Of a stretch of 64,000 nt of DNA, positions 27,799 through 35,462 are shown one piece after another (the first letter of the stretch is position 1; the number at the start of each line of letters is the position of its first letter). The notes beneath the pieces were generated by a model. The model was not told the DNA's origin. It made no database searches and was given only the letters and a program-made list of their open reading frames with translations. The stretch is taken from assembly GCF_002252505.1 (NCBI RefSeq), contig NZ_NNRL01000164.1, forward strand, positions 298,903 through 362,902. The letters run 5' to 3'. A program made the translations under genes and the position numbers. This DNA is from Brucella grignonensis. Lineage in GTDB: Bacteria > Pseudomonadota > Alphaproteobacteria > Rhizobiales > Rhizobiaceae.

Positions 27799-27823
27799 AA
27801 AAGGGGGCACGAGGCCCCCTTTA
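27799..27823. terminator. Terminator between tape-measure and TerS-like genes
   Basis: AAGGGGGC/GCCCCCTT stem with a five-base loop, A-run before and T-run after, between convergent genes. Confidence 0.75.
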
Positions 27824-27837
27824 TATTCGGGTGCTGT

Positions 27838-28320
27838 TCACTCCACGGCCTGCGGCTTCGGCAGCTGGTCCGCAACCTTCGCCAAGTCCTCGACCAACTT
27901 CATGCGGACGGTGTCGATAATGTCTTCAACGCGGCGGCGCTGGCGGACGAACTCGGCCTGTGACAGGCCAGCCTGGTCGATAATCATTGCTGGAATCATG
28001 TTCAACGTCGAGACGAATGTTCCTACCAATTCGTCGACAATGCCCAGCGACTCGTCCAACGCGATCAACGAGCCCTCGCGCTTCGCTAAGTCGACTTTCG
28101 CCATTTTCGCCCGTGTGCGGTTCAGCTCTTGCAGCTCGGGATCTCGGCGGGATTCCAGCGCAGTGACGTAGCGAGAGACGCTCGGATGAAGCAAGTATCG
28201 GCCATGTTCGACCGCGCGCTCGATCACCCCTTCAGCGGCCAACTGCCGGATTCGACGGTCGGTCAGATTCAAAATGGTCGCCAGCTCTTCGCCGGACAGT
28301 GTCACTTCTAATGTTTTCAA
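27838..28320 (-). CDS. Terminase small subunit-like protein (Nu1-type)
   Basis: 160 residues from a TTG start with CAGGAG eight bases upstream. The N-terminal winged helix (ELATILNLTDRRIRQLAAEGVI) resembles the DNA-recognition domain of lambda gpNu1. The next part, RTRAKMAKVDLAKREGSLI, followed by a long helical region, is the usual layout of Nu1-like small terminases, which pick out phage DNA for packaging. No large terminase is encoded nearby. A satellite could use such a protein to redirect a helper's packaging motor. A plain regulator is the alternative. Confidence 0.65.
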   Translation of the reverse strand: MKTLEVTLSGEELATILNLTDRRIRQLAAEGVIERAVEHGRYLLHPSVSRYVTALESRRDPELQELNRTRAKMAKVDLAKREGSLIALDESLGIVDELVGTFVSTLNMIPAMIIDQAGLSQAEFVRQRRRVEDIIDTVRMKLVEDLAKVADQLPKPQAVE

Positions 28321-28460
28321 TGTCTTAACTCCTGTTATTCGGAAACGGAAATGGGTTTGAGATTGCGGAATTTACTCAAAGACTGCGCTGCGCAGCACCC
28401 GTGGGCGGGAGGGGGTTGGGGTAAAAGAACCTAGAGCCACACCCCCATGCCAGCGCTGGC

Positions 28461-28766
28461 TCAGCCGGTCGGCCACTGCGCCCACGTCTCTTGCCCGGCA
28501 AGCAAGATCGTCTCGGTCGATAGATCGACGACGTTGTGTTCATCCCCGGCTTGGAGCAACGCGACGTTGACGGCGACGTGATGAACCGGCGTCATGCATA
28601 GCAGGCATCCAAACTGCCAGACGCCGAACTGTGTGTCGGGATTGCCTTCTGGTAGTCCGTCGCGGTGCACTCCGTCAGAAGCCCATTGCAGCCGAACGTC
28701 AGTCATAGGGATAACGGCTATCGTTGCGCCTTCCTTCGGCTTTGGTCTGATCTTGGGCGTCCTCAT
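28461..28766 (-). CDS. Small protein of unknown function, replication operon
   Basis: 101 residues; ATG overlaps the stop of the preceding gene (ATGA). N-terminus is basic (MRTPKIRPKPKEG). The middle contains two Cys close together (GCLLCMTP) and His-rich PVHHVAV, so metal binding is possible. I do not recognise a family. Last gene of the eight-gene coupled operon running from the AlpA-like gene. Confidence 0.55.
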   Translation of the reverse strand: MRTPKIRPKPKEGATIAVIPMTDVRLQWASDGVHRDGLPEGNPDTQFGVWQFGCLLCMTPVHHVAVNVALLQAGDEHNVVDLSTETILLAGQETWAQWPTG

Positions 28767-29056
28767 TGTACCGGCCCTCCCGCCTTCGGCGCATCCCCGT
28801 CAAGGCTTCTTTCCTCTTTGATAAGGTCTACGATTGCCTTTGCATGGCGGACTGCGCTCTCTCGATCACTGTGCAAGCTCATCACGTCGATCTGCTCGCC
28901 AATCCTGCGAACAACGGCGAATGACCGGCGAGGTCTCTCCAGCTCGATTGTCAGAAGGTCGCCCGATGCAAACCGGATGCCTTCGAACACGGTTTCGGCT
29001 TCGATCACAGCGACGGCGTCTTGTGCGAAGACTTCAATGTTGAGGTTATCGGTCAT
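28763..29056 (-). CDS. Small acidic protein of unknown function, replication operon
   Basis: 97 residues. Acidic, beta-rich N-terminal half (LNIEVFAQDAVAVIEAETVF), then a helical acidic C-terminus (IVDLIKEERSLDGD). Start overlaps the previous gene's stop (ATGA). No family recognised. Membership in the coupled operon is the main support that it is expressed. Confidence 0.55.
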   Translation of the reverse strand: MTDNLNIEVFAQDAVAVIEAETVFEGIRFASGDLLTIELERPRRSFAVVRRIGEQIDVMSLHSDRESAVRHAKAIVDLIKEERSLDGDAPKAGGPVQ

Positions 29057-29334
29057 GGTCGACCTCCTACGGCAAATGCCAGCAATGGCGCGGGGTGGGC
29101 GCGGTTGAGGCCGGAGAGTTCGGCAAGCCGCCGCAAAACCAGCGCTCGAAAGTGATCTTCGACGCGGACGCCCTGCCAGCGCTCCCCGCCTGCGGCTATG
29201 ACGCTTTCGCCAAGCCGACCAGCTTCGACCCGAATTTCGCGGTGTTGGAATGCCTGTCTCTGGCCGTGGAGCTTGGCTGCTAGGATACGGGCGTGATTTT
29301 CCAGATGATCAGGGAATTGAACGACTTCAACCAT
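29053..29334 (-). CDS. Small protein of unknown function, replication operon
   Basis: 93 residues from ATG 29334, the start chosen because it overlaps the rep-like gene by eight bases and gives MVEVVQFPDHLENHARIL. Longer readings in this frame run through non-coding-looking sequence. His-rich amphipathic helices (HLENHARILAAKLHGQRQAFQHRE) suggest a small regulatory or DNA-associated protein. No family recognised. Confidence 0.5.
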   Translation of the reverse strand: MVEVVQFPDHLENHARILAAKLHGQRQAFQHREIRVEAGRLGESVIAAGGERWQGVRVEDHFRALVLRRLAELSGLNRAHPAPLLAFAVGGRP

Positions 29335-30046
29335 TTGATGCCTCCATGTAGGAGTCAAGTCCGTCACGATCAGTGCCTTGTATATACGTATCCACCTGCA
29401 CAACGTCAGACGAAAGAGACCTATGATTAAAAGAAGAATCCGGTGAAACCGGTCCGGGTTCAGTATGGTGGTTATACAGGGTTGTGACGACCCTGTTGTT
29501 ATAGGGTTGTGACGACCCTGTGAGCTTGTTTTCTGGCCACTGTTCCGGGGGGACCAATGCATAAGCCTTTCCGCGATATGACCGACCGGAACCGCCCTCA
29601 TTCGTGGCGGCCAGCGCAACGTCCTTGAGGTCTTGCGGAAGGTTGGCAGCCTTAATAATTCGTAGGTATCCCCCATCTGCTAGGACAGCCAGACTTCGAC
29701 GAATGCTGCGTTCGTCCTTCGGGTAGTAACCAGCCTTGCGGGCGATACCCGCCTGGCTCGGCCAAGAATATCCATGCTGCCCGGTGAAACCGAACAGCGC
29801 GACTGCTACGCGAAGGGTTCTTACGCCAAGGTCGTGGCGCTGATTGATTGCCTCCAGCCACTGGAAGCGGTCAGCGTTCACCTTTGGGCGGCTCGCCTTG
29901 ATAATCTCCAGCATTTGTTCGGACGTGATACCGAAATGCTCTGCGAACCGGTCGCGGTCATACGCGTCAAACATTCGCTGATCAAAGCTTGGCGCGGTGC
30001 GCACTGCCCGGAATGCGGCCATAGCCTTTTCGAAAGAGGCACTCAT
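29327..30046 (-). CDS. Helix-turn-helix replication-type protein
   Basis: 239 residues. A winged-helix domain at about 70-140 (YSWPSQAGIARKAGYYPKDE, then RSIRRSLAVLADGGYLRI) is like those of phage and plasmid replication initiators and of HTH_36 proteins. The region coding residues 175-190 carries two exact iteron-like repeats, a layout seen in lambda O, where the origin lies inside the initiator gene. A Rep role is inferred from that and from the operon. Start overlaps the 36-residue gene upstream (ATGA). Confidence 0.6.
   Translation of the reverse strand: MSASFEKAMAAFRAVRTAPSFDQRMFDAYDRDRFAEHFGITSEQMLEIIKASRPKVNADRFQWLEAINQRHDLGVRTLRVAVALFGFTGQHGYSWPSQAGIARKAGYYPKDERSIRRSLAVLADGGYLRIIKAANLPQDLKDVALAATNEGGSGRSYRGKAYALVPPEQWPENKLTGSSQPYNNRVVTTLYNHHTEPGPVSPDSSFNHRSLSSDVVQVDTYIQGTDRDGLDSYMEASNG
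29478..29521. repeat. Two iteron-like direct repeats inside the rep-like gene
   Basis: AGGGTTGTGACGACCCTGT occurs exactly at 29478-29496 and 29503-29521, a 25-base period. Each copy contains AGGGT and ACCCT as an inverted repeat around a seven-base centre. Candidate replication origin or autoregulatory site. Confidence 0.7.
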
Positions 30047-30153
30047 AACGCGGCCCTCGCAATTACATCGGCAATGTTACCGGCGTTGCCCAGAAGCACC
30101 GCCCACGATGCGAAATGAACGGTGAGCTTGAGAATCTTCAAAGATGCTGGCAT
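30043..30153 (-). CDS. 36-residue small protein
   Basis: Reads MPASLKILKLTVHFASWAVL and ends IARAAL. An AGGAG ribosome site lies about nine bases before the ATG. The stop overlaps the start of the rep-like gene (ATGA), and the start overlaps the upstream gene by 11 bases. A hydrophobic centre could make it membrane-associated. The signal and coupling support real translation; no function is known. Confidence 0.55.
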   Translation of the reverse strand: MPASLKILKLTVHFASWAVLLGNAGNIADVIARAAL

Positions 30154-30476
30154 TGTGAGGCTCCTGTCTGTGACGGATGGGATTTTCCTGCCCCGCGCGA
30201 GGTTCCTGCCAGCGCGGGGTTTTTGTTTGCAGCGTCTGCCTCGATTAGCCGGTTGAGCAAGGACTCGAGTTCGGTGTCAAACATGGGTCCAGCTATATCG
30301 AGGTCGGCGCGCCCGGGCTCCGACAGAAGGAACCAGCCCCCTTTGCGGCTGTGATGCACTCCGGCACCCATGCGGGCGGCTTTGCGGCGAATGCGTTGCT
30401 CAAGCGCGATCTGTTTGCGAATGCCGCGCTCGTTGAACATCAGGCGGGTGGTTTTGCTGGTGTGCGCGTATTTCAT
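30138..30476 (-). CDS. Small basic protein of unknown function, replication operon
   Basis: 112 residues from ATG 30476, with GGAGGAAACAC upstream and an ATGA overlap with the preceding gene. Strongly basic N-terminal half (KYAHTSKTTRLMFNERGIRK, RIRRKAARMGAG) suggests nucleic acid binding. The second half is acidic then polar (DTELESLLNRLIEAD). Family not recognised. Confidence 0.55.
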   Translation of the reverse strand: MKYAHTSKTTRLMFNERGIRKQIALEQRIRRKAARMGAGVHHSRKGGWFLLSEPGRADLDIAGPMFDTELESLLNRLIEADAANKNPALAGTSRGAGKSHPSQTGASQCQHL

Positions 30477-30697
30477 TGTCGTGTTTCCTCCAGCTCGCAG
30501 AGTTTCACGAGCGCAATGTCGATCCTCTGGCACAACGCCACGATGCTGGCGGCGGCGTTTTGTGATGCGCGTGAGATTCCGGGATCAGCTGCGATGCAGG
30601 CGCTAAGGGATGAAATTGCTTCGACGAGGTCATTGACGTCGACGAGATGGCCGACAACTTCGGCGGTGTGGTGTTCGATGGTGGAAGGGGTGTTCAT
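30473..30697 (-). CDS. Small helical protein of unknown function
   Basis: 74 residues from ATG 30697, coupled on both sides by ATGA overlaps. Predicted all-helical (VDVNDLVEAISSLSACIAAD, IDIALVKLCELEETR). Resembles the many short helical phage-operon proteins without defined roles. Confidence 0.5.
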   Translation of the reverse strand: MNTPSTIEHHTAEVVGHLVDVNDLVEAISSLSACIAADPGISRASQNAAASIVALCQRIDIALVKLCELEETRQ

Positions 30698-30909
30698 GCT
30701 GCAGCCCTCCGGGGACGCGAGGCAATGCGAGCCTCGAGCCAAGCAACAACCTCCGACCGGACGAATGCAATTCTCTTTTCGCCAAGATTAACTGGTTCGG
30801 GAAACCTTCCGTCAGCACGCATTTTATTGATTGCTGTTCGAGACAGGGAAGTAAGGCTGCAACAGTCGTTAAGGCTTATCAGGGTGGGGTTTGTATTTTC
30901 GATTTTCAT
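30694..30909 (-). CDS. AlpA-family regulator/excisionase-like protein
   Basis: 71 residues with a MerR-like winged helix: SLTSLSRTAINKMRADGRFP, then PVNLGEKRIAFVRSEVVAWLEARIA. This is the AlpA signature of P4-like elements, where it activates integrase expression and acts with it in excision. First gene of the leftward replication operon and separated from the integrase gene by a 217-base control region. Confidence 0.88.
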   Translation of the reverse strand: MKIENTNPTLISLNDCCSLTSLSRTAINKMRADGRFPEPVNLGEKRIAFVRSEVVAWLEARIASRPRRAAA

Positions 30910-30946
30910 TTGGACACCTCATCTTTGTTGGACAAGGTGAAATTAA

Positions 30947-30971
30947 CATCTTTCACGAAAACTGAAAGATG
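30947..30971. promoter_or_regulatory. Inverted repeat in the alpA-integrase control region
   Basis: CATCTTTCA-CGAAAAC-TGAAAGATG, perfect nine-base arms, 38 bases upstream of the AlpA-like gene. A candidate operator for AlpA or a helper-phage regulator. The rest of 30910-31126 is AT-rich with no gene. Confidence 0.5.
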
Positions 30972-31126
30972 GAGTCAAATATTTCCTTTTCTATTCAATA
31001 CGTTGCGTATTTTTTTTCACCTGAAAAAGTTTCGTTTTCGATATGTTTTTGGTCTTAGTCTTTGATTTTGCTTGAAAGCAAATAACCTGTGGATAACTCT
31101 GTTTTCGGGGATTAATACGGATTGTA

Positions 31127-32356
31127 TTAATCCGTATTTAATGATTGCGACCGCTTGGGAAGTACGATCACGACACCCTTTGGATCCGTCAAATAGCTCG
31201 CCCATGCGCCCATGAGGTGCCGCCGCTTCTCGACTGCCGCATTGCGGCGGTACGCCTTCTCGACTGCGCTGCCGATCTCGTGAGCGAGGGCTTCTTCGGC
31301 CAGCTCACGGGGAAATGAGGTTTCATTGCCTGCCCAGTCACGGAACGCGGAACGAAAACCGTGCACGGTGTAGTTACCGCCACCGGCTGATTTCAACGCC
31401 TTCGATAACGTCATGTCACTCAATGGCGTCTTGCTGCGAGCACCGGGGAACACGAGGTCACAGACGGCGCGGGCCTTCATTTCCGTTAGGATTGAAACGG
31501 CTCGATCTGAAAGAGGGACAACATGTGCCTTGCCTGCCTTCATTCGTGAGCCTGGAATCGTCCATAGCTTGCCGGGAATGTCGATCTCGTCCCATGTTGC
31601 TCCACGGGTCTCGCCACTGCGAGCAGCCGTTAGGATCGTAAATTCCAACGCTTTTGCGCCGACTCCATTCACCTCAGCAAGCTTGACGAGGAAGGCGGAA
31701 ACGTCGCCATAGGCCATCGCGGCATGATGGCCGCGCACAAGCTTTGCAGGCGGTGGCAGTAATGCCTCGAGATTACCTTTCCATTCGGCTGGATTCTTGC
31801 CTGTGCGTAGGCCTCTGGCCTTCGCGTGGTCCAATACCAGCTTGAGGGCCTCACGGCACTTGGCGGCGCTCTCTGGCTTTGTGTGCCATAACGGCTTCAA
31901 GACTCGCAAAATGTCGTCCGTTGAAACCTGCCCAATAGGAACCTTTCGGATGGAATCCGCATAGGTAATCGTGAACCGCTGCCAGCGTTGAAGTGACTTT
32001 TCGGATTTCCATTTTGGCTTCATCGCCTCGACAAACTCATCCGCGATCTGCCCAAACGTCATAGGCTTGACTGCGGCTTTGCGCTCGGCAAGCTCGGTCT
32101 TGGGGTCGCAGCCGCGTCCAACGATTGCACGGCATTCCTCGGCTTTGTCTCGAGCCGCTGCAAGCGACACATGCGCCGCGCCGCGACCATACGGCCCCAA
32201 ACCGATCTCCCGGCGGGTGCCGAACCGTCGCCAGATAAAAACCCACGACCGGGTGCCGGAAGGCTGGACGCGCAGATAGAGGCCGTCTCCGTCTGAATAA
32301 ACGCCGGGCTTGGTAAGTGCCTTGACCTTTGAATCACTGAGTTTGTGACGTGCCAT
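31127..32356 (-). CDS. P4-type tyrosine integrase of element 1
   Basis: 409 residues, full length. The N-terminal arm-binding domain (DUF4102 type: KVKALTKPGVYSDGDGLYLR) is followed by a core-binding SAM-like domain. The catalytic domain carries Arg in TAARSGETRGATWDEID, the HGFRSAFRDWA His-X-X-Arg box and the late EIGSAVEKAYRR region with the nucleophilic Tyr. It lies 130 bases from attR1 and would recombine at the tRNA-Arg 3' end. All key residues are present, so element 1 may still be able to excise. Confidence 0.93.
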   Translation of the reverse strand: MARHKLSDSKVKALTKPGVYSDGDGLYLRVQPSGTRSWVFIWRRFGTRREIGLGPYGRGAAHVSLAAARDKAEECRAIVGRGCDPKTELAERKAAVKPMTFGQIADEFVEAMKPKWKSEKSLQRWQRFTITYADSIRKVPIGQVSTDDILRVLKPLWHTKPESAAKCREALKLVLDHAKARGLRTGKNPAEWKGNLEALLPPPAKLVRGHHAAMAYGDVSAFLVKLAEVNGVGAKALEFTILTAARSGETRGATWDEIDIPGKLWTIPGSRMKAGKAHVVPLSDRAVSILTEMKARAVCDLVFPGARSKTPLSDMTLSKALKSAGGGNYTVHGFRSAFRDWAGNETSFPRELAEEALAHEIGSAVEKAYRRNAAVEKRRHLMGAWASYLTDPKGVVIVLPKRSQSLNTD

Positions 32357-32485
32357 TGTTCATACTCGCTTTCATAACCGGGCTGGTTTCCACTATGGAT
32401 AACCGTGTCGCCTATGATGCTAACAAGGTGAATGAAATCAACGGCAGTTTACCAATAAAGTCAGCAAAAACATAGTCTTAACGCA

Positions 32486-32499
32486 TGTCGGGTGCGCCA
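32486..32499 (+). repeat. Attachment site copy between element 1 and element 2
   Basis: TGTCGGGTGCGCCA, identical to the last 14 bases of tRNA-Arg. It is followed by TAAAATCAA, similar to the CTAAAATCA that follows the tRNA itself. Confidence 0.85.
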
Positions 32500-32636
32500 T
32501 AAAATCAATAAAATCAAATGGATACGATGGCGTTAGACTCAGTCGGCTAATATTCTTTTCGTCGGGTAAGCGCTAGGTAAGCGCGCGGAGTGATGTCGAA
32601 CGTTAATAGCGCCAGAACAATCGAATCATCGCAAAC

Positions 32637-32670
32637 GAAAAACCCCAAGAGCGCGGTTGAACTCTTGGGG
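32637..32670 (-). terminator. Terminator of the element 2 replication operon
   Basis: On the minus strand CCCCAAGAG-loop-CTCTTGGGG (nine-base stem) is followed by TTTTTCG. It lies about 150 bases past the last gene of the leftward operon. Confidence 0.75.
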
Positions 32671-32817
32671 CTTCTCAAGGCAATCCGAGAGGAACGAAAC
32701 CGGATTGCAATTCATGGCCGTCACGGTCGAGGACGATGAAACCCCCGCGACGGCCTCGCTTGACGACTAGGGGACTAAGCCGCTGACGTCATACGATCTC
32801 ACGCACAATAGCGATAA

Positions 32818-33072
32818 TTAGTTTCCATCACGCACCTGACCGGCAAGGAATGCATGTGCTTTCGCCTTCACTGCGTGTCCTTCATCCGTGGTCGCTGGCA
32901 TTTCCGCAATTTGGCTTGCCAATGCCCGCACAGGCTGCGCCACCGCATCAATCGCGGCTGTTTCCGTACCGATGCTTACACGATCAGGAATTGCATCAAT
33001 CATGGCTTGATAGGTCGCATAAGCTTCATCGAACCTCCGGCCAAGCTCAATCAGATCGCGGTCATCGCTCAT
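32818..33072 (-). CDS. Small helical protein, element 2 replication operon
   Basis: 84 residues: DLIELGRRFDEAYATYQAMI and IDAVAQPVRALASQIAEMP predict two long helices. It overlaps the previous gene by 11 bases. Similar short helical proteins follow primase/helicase genes in many Rhizobiales prophage islands. Function unknown. Confidence 0.55.
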   Translation of the reverse strand: MSDDRDLIELGRRFDEAYATYQAMIDAIPDRVSIGTETAAIDAVAQPVRALASQIAEMPATTDEGHAVKAKAHAFLAGQVRDGN

Positions 33073-33400
33073 GCTTTATCCCTTTCAATCTCAGTTTGAA
33101 TCGCCCGCTCGCGCTCTGTTTCGAATAAGAAATGCGAACACCACTGCCAGCCAAGAGGCGATCAAGATCACCCAATCCAGCCCATAGATAGCGGTATATC
33201 GTAGTTACAGCCGGTCCACCCTCCGGGTCATCTGCATACATCGCATCGAATATACGTTCAGCTGTTATTCCGCTTCCACGACCCGACCAGACCGCGCAGA
33301 GGATGGCCGCAGCGTGGCCGGTGATGCCATGCGAGGCAAGCAATTCATCTAGCCCCAGCACACCGACAGGTGATTTGCACATCGGGCAACTAGCCATCAA
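33062..33400 (-). CDS. Small winged-helix-like protein with N-terminal CxxC
   Basis: 112 residues. MMASCPMCKSPVG gives a CxxC that could bind zinc. The middle GITAERIFDAMYADDPEGGP and TTIYRYLWAGLGDLDRLL look like a winged helix-turn-helix. The C-terminus is basic (GRFKLRLKGIKHER). Probably a DNA-binding regulator of the element. The start overlaps the helicase gene stop (ATGA). Confidence 0.6.
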   Translation of the reverse strand: MMASCPMCKSPVGVLGLDELLASHGITGHAAAILCAVWSGRGSGITAERIFDAMYADDPEGGPAVTTIYRYLWAGLGDLDRLLAGSGVRISYSKQSASGRFKLRLKGIKHER

Positions 33401-34959
33401 TAACCCCGTCGCCGCGCCTCGGCCACGGCCTTCCTGATAAGACGGATATCATTCCCAGCCCCATGTGCGTTGAGGGACCTGACCACTCCCGGCGAAACGA
33501 TTTCAAGATCAGCGATGAACTGGCGCGCCGCTGACAGGTCGGCGTCTGAAATCCCGGACTGCTGAACAGCCGTCATTCCTTCATTGAAACTGGCTTCACG
33601 TTGCTCATGCGTCGGCGGAACCATGCCAGCGCTATGACGGACAATCTCAAAAGCTTCTTTTAGATCGCCCGCATCAGTGCCAGCGGCACGCATATCCTCT
33701 CTTCCATAGAATGATTGTTCCATGGTCAGCACGACAAACCGGCTGGCGAGCGCACCCGACGCATCTGCAAGGCGCGGCAGTTCGTTGGTAAGGATGACGA
33801 AACGAGCCGAAAGCCTTCCTGTCCATGCCGGTTTGAATTTACGGTCAACGGTTATGCTGTCCTCGCCGGATATGGACAGAAGCCGCTCGGCAATGCTCGC
33901 TTGATCGGCCCGGCCACTCAGGCGGGCATCCCCAATCATCGCCACAGACTTGCCGATCAGAGGCGCAAGACCGAAGTTCGTGGCAAGGCTGGCAAGGGTA
34001 GGAGCCGCAACGCTGTCCTGCCCCATGATGCCAGTAAGAACGCGGGCAATTGTCCCTTTACCGGAACGCTTCGGGCCGACGATAAGAAAGACCTTTTGTT
34101 GCGACGTATCGGGCGACAGAAGATAGCCGAACATGTCCTGTAGTGCTTCAATCGATTGGGTATCGCCGGGCCAGACTTGATCAAGAAAGCGGAGCCATTC
34201 TTTCGGCTTAGGTGCGTTCGGATCAAATTTCACGTCCGCCGCATTGAGACAGAAGTAAGCGGGCGAGGGCTGATATAATTTCCCCGATGGCAAATGCAGC
34301 AGCCCGTTTTTCACCGGCAGCAACTCATGAGCTGGCGGCATGTCACTGTCAGAAAGCCACGTGGGCGGCTCGATATGAGCCGGGAGATTGCTCACAGCTT
34401 TGAGAGCCGCCAAGACATTTTCCACACTGGAACGGTTCGGCTGAAATGGGATTTCTTCGAGTTCCTTTCCCAAGCGTTTCGCGCCGTCGAGATACTCCCA
34501 AATGCGCGCCAGAATGCTGTCGTTATCGGCTTCACGATAGCAAGCGCCGGTCCACTCATAAAAAACGCCACGGTGATGATGCAAAGCCTTTGCGTCATCC
34601 GCCGTGTACCTAGCGGACATCAGCGCTCTTGCGGACGGCAACGGGTCGCGCGGGTCGAGGATAGGCCGCTCGCCGCTCGGCACCGGGCGCGCAGAACCGG
34701 CAGGCGAGAGAGGCACGGCCTGATCCGCGTAATCAGCCAGCGGCGGTGCATGGTCGAGATATTCAGGCGTCGCGCCGTATTCGTCGGGATCAGGCAACGG
34801 CTTGTCGGTCGGCGGATACCAAGGCCGGACGGTTGAGCGCATAAATGCGTCAAGGTTTTCTCTCGTCCAGAAATCAGCAACCGCGTCGGCACAATCCCAC
34901 CCCTTCGGAGGCTTGATACCACACTGCCAGTTTTCAAAAGTATAGACTGCTACGGTCAT
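33397..34959 (-). CDS. D5/P4-type phage helicase (SF3), primase C-terminal family
   Basis: 520 residues from ATG 34959, which overlaps the upstream stop by ATGA; a longer reading exists but looks non-coding. The central D5 N-like domain (YRWTG-type GVFYEWTGACYREAD, then LPVKNGLLHLPSGKL) is followed by an SF3 helicase. Walker A is VGPKRSGKGTIARVLTGIMG, Walker B-like is GKSVAMIGDARLSGR, and sensor ILTNELPRLADASGALASRF ends with the Arg finger. It would unwind DNA for element replication. The polymerase-primase domain usual in P4 alpha is absent, so priming must come from elsewhere. Confidence 0.9.
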   Translation of the reverse strand: MTVAVYTFENWQCGIKPPKGWDCADAVADFWTRENLDAFMRSTVRPWYPPTDKPLPDPDEYGATPEYLDHAPPLADYADQAVPLSPAGSARPVPSGERPILDPRDPLPSARALMSARYTADDAKALHHHRGVFYEWTGACYREADNDSILARIWEYLDGAKRLGKELEEIPFQPNRSSVENVLAALKAVSNLPAHIEPPTWLSDSDMPPAHELLPVKNGLLHLPSGKLYQPSPAYFCLNAADVKFDPNAPKPKEWLRFLDQVWPGDTQSIEALQDMFGYLLSPDTSQQKVFLIVGPKRSGKGTIARVLTGIMGQDSVAAPTLASLATNFGLAPLIGKSVAMIGDARLSGRADQASIAERLLSISGEDSITVDRKFKPAWTGRLSARFVILTNELPRLADASGALASRFVVLTMEQSFYGREDMRAAGTDAGDLKEAFEIVRHSAGMVPPTHEQREASFNEGMTAVQQSGISDADLSAARQFIADLEIVSPGVVRSLNAHGAGNDIRLIRKAVAEARRRGY

Positions 34960-35462
34960 GCTCGGCCCTCCAACCCAAAGGACCGCATAGCATCGGCAAT
35001 CGCTTCCCGCGTCGGGTTCGGATGAGCAAACGGCATGCGGAATGCTGCTTTCGTGGTCGCGCCAGCCCATCCGCCGTCAGCACGTCGCCAATGCTTGAAA
35101 CCAGCCCGTTCGGCAATTCGCTTTTCACTTTCGTGTCGAACCGCGACCCCGACATGCTTAGCGCTCTGAACAACATGGCGAGCGATGGCTAGCCCGAAGC
35201 CCATCTTGCGACATGCTGGATCGGTCCATGCAAACCGCAAGCGGCGCGCATAGCCGGGCAGATCAAGGCTGCAAACGGCAATGGCGACAGGATTGTCTTC
35301 ATCCTTGATCGCAAAGATCGGACATGGCGTTGTGGCGATGACTGCGGCAACCTCCATCGCATGCCGTGATGTTAGATTGCTTTGAATTTCATTGACACAA
35401 ATGTGAGCAAATAGAACGCGCTCCAATCTATTCGTGATACTGCGAACATGATGGTCAGTCAT
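34956..35462 (-). CDS. GNAT-like protein of unknown role
   Basis: 168 residues. The pattern VAIAVCSLDLPGYARRLRFA, then FAWTDPACRKMGFGLAIARH, resembles the beta4-alpha3 acetyl-CoA loop of GNAT acetyltransferases. It continues with SEKRIAERAGFKHWRR, typical of the final strand ('fel-GF' element). The Q/R-x-x-G-x-G/A loop is only partly kept (CRKMGFGLA). Coupled to the helicase gene by ATGA. Acetylation of a protein or small molecule is possible but not shown. Confidence 0.55.
   Translation of the reverse strand: MTDHHVRSITNRLERVLFAHICVNEIQSNLTSRHAMEVAAVIATTPCPIFAIKDEDNPVAIAVCSLDLPGYARRLRFAWTDPACRKMGFGLAIARHVVQSAKHVGVAVRHESEKRIAERAGFKHWRRADGGWAGATTKAAFRMPFAHPNPTREAIADAMRSFGLEGRA

Larger units (their letters stand above)
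21919..32499. mobile_element. Integrated element 1: phage-satellite-like island
   Basis: A 10.6 kb segment bounded by the tRNA-Arg end and a 14-base direct repeat. It encodes a P4-type integrase beside attR, an AlpA-like regulator, a tightly overlapping replication operon, a TerS-like protein, a tape-measure protein, a protease-capsid fusion and a head-tail joiner-like protein. It lacks large terminase, portal, tail tube, baseplate and lysis genes. This content suits a satellite that relies on a helper phage, or a strongly reduced prophage. Confidence 0.75.

Noticed and set aside
32593..32739. A 48-codon + strand frame just right of the middle attachment site
   Set aside because: Its middle is the strong hairpin (32643-32670) followed by T-run on the minus strand, which is better explained as the terminator of the leftward operon; spacing of its ribosome site is poor.
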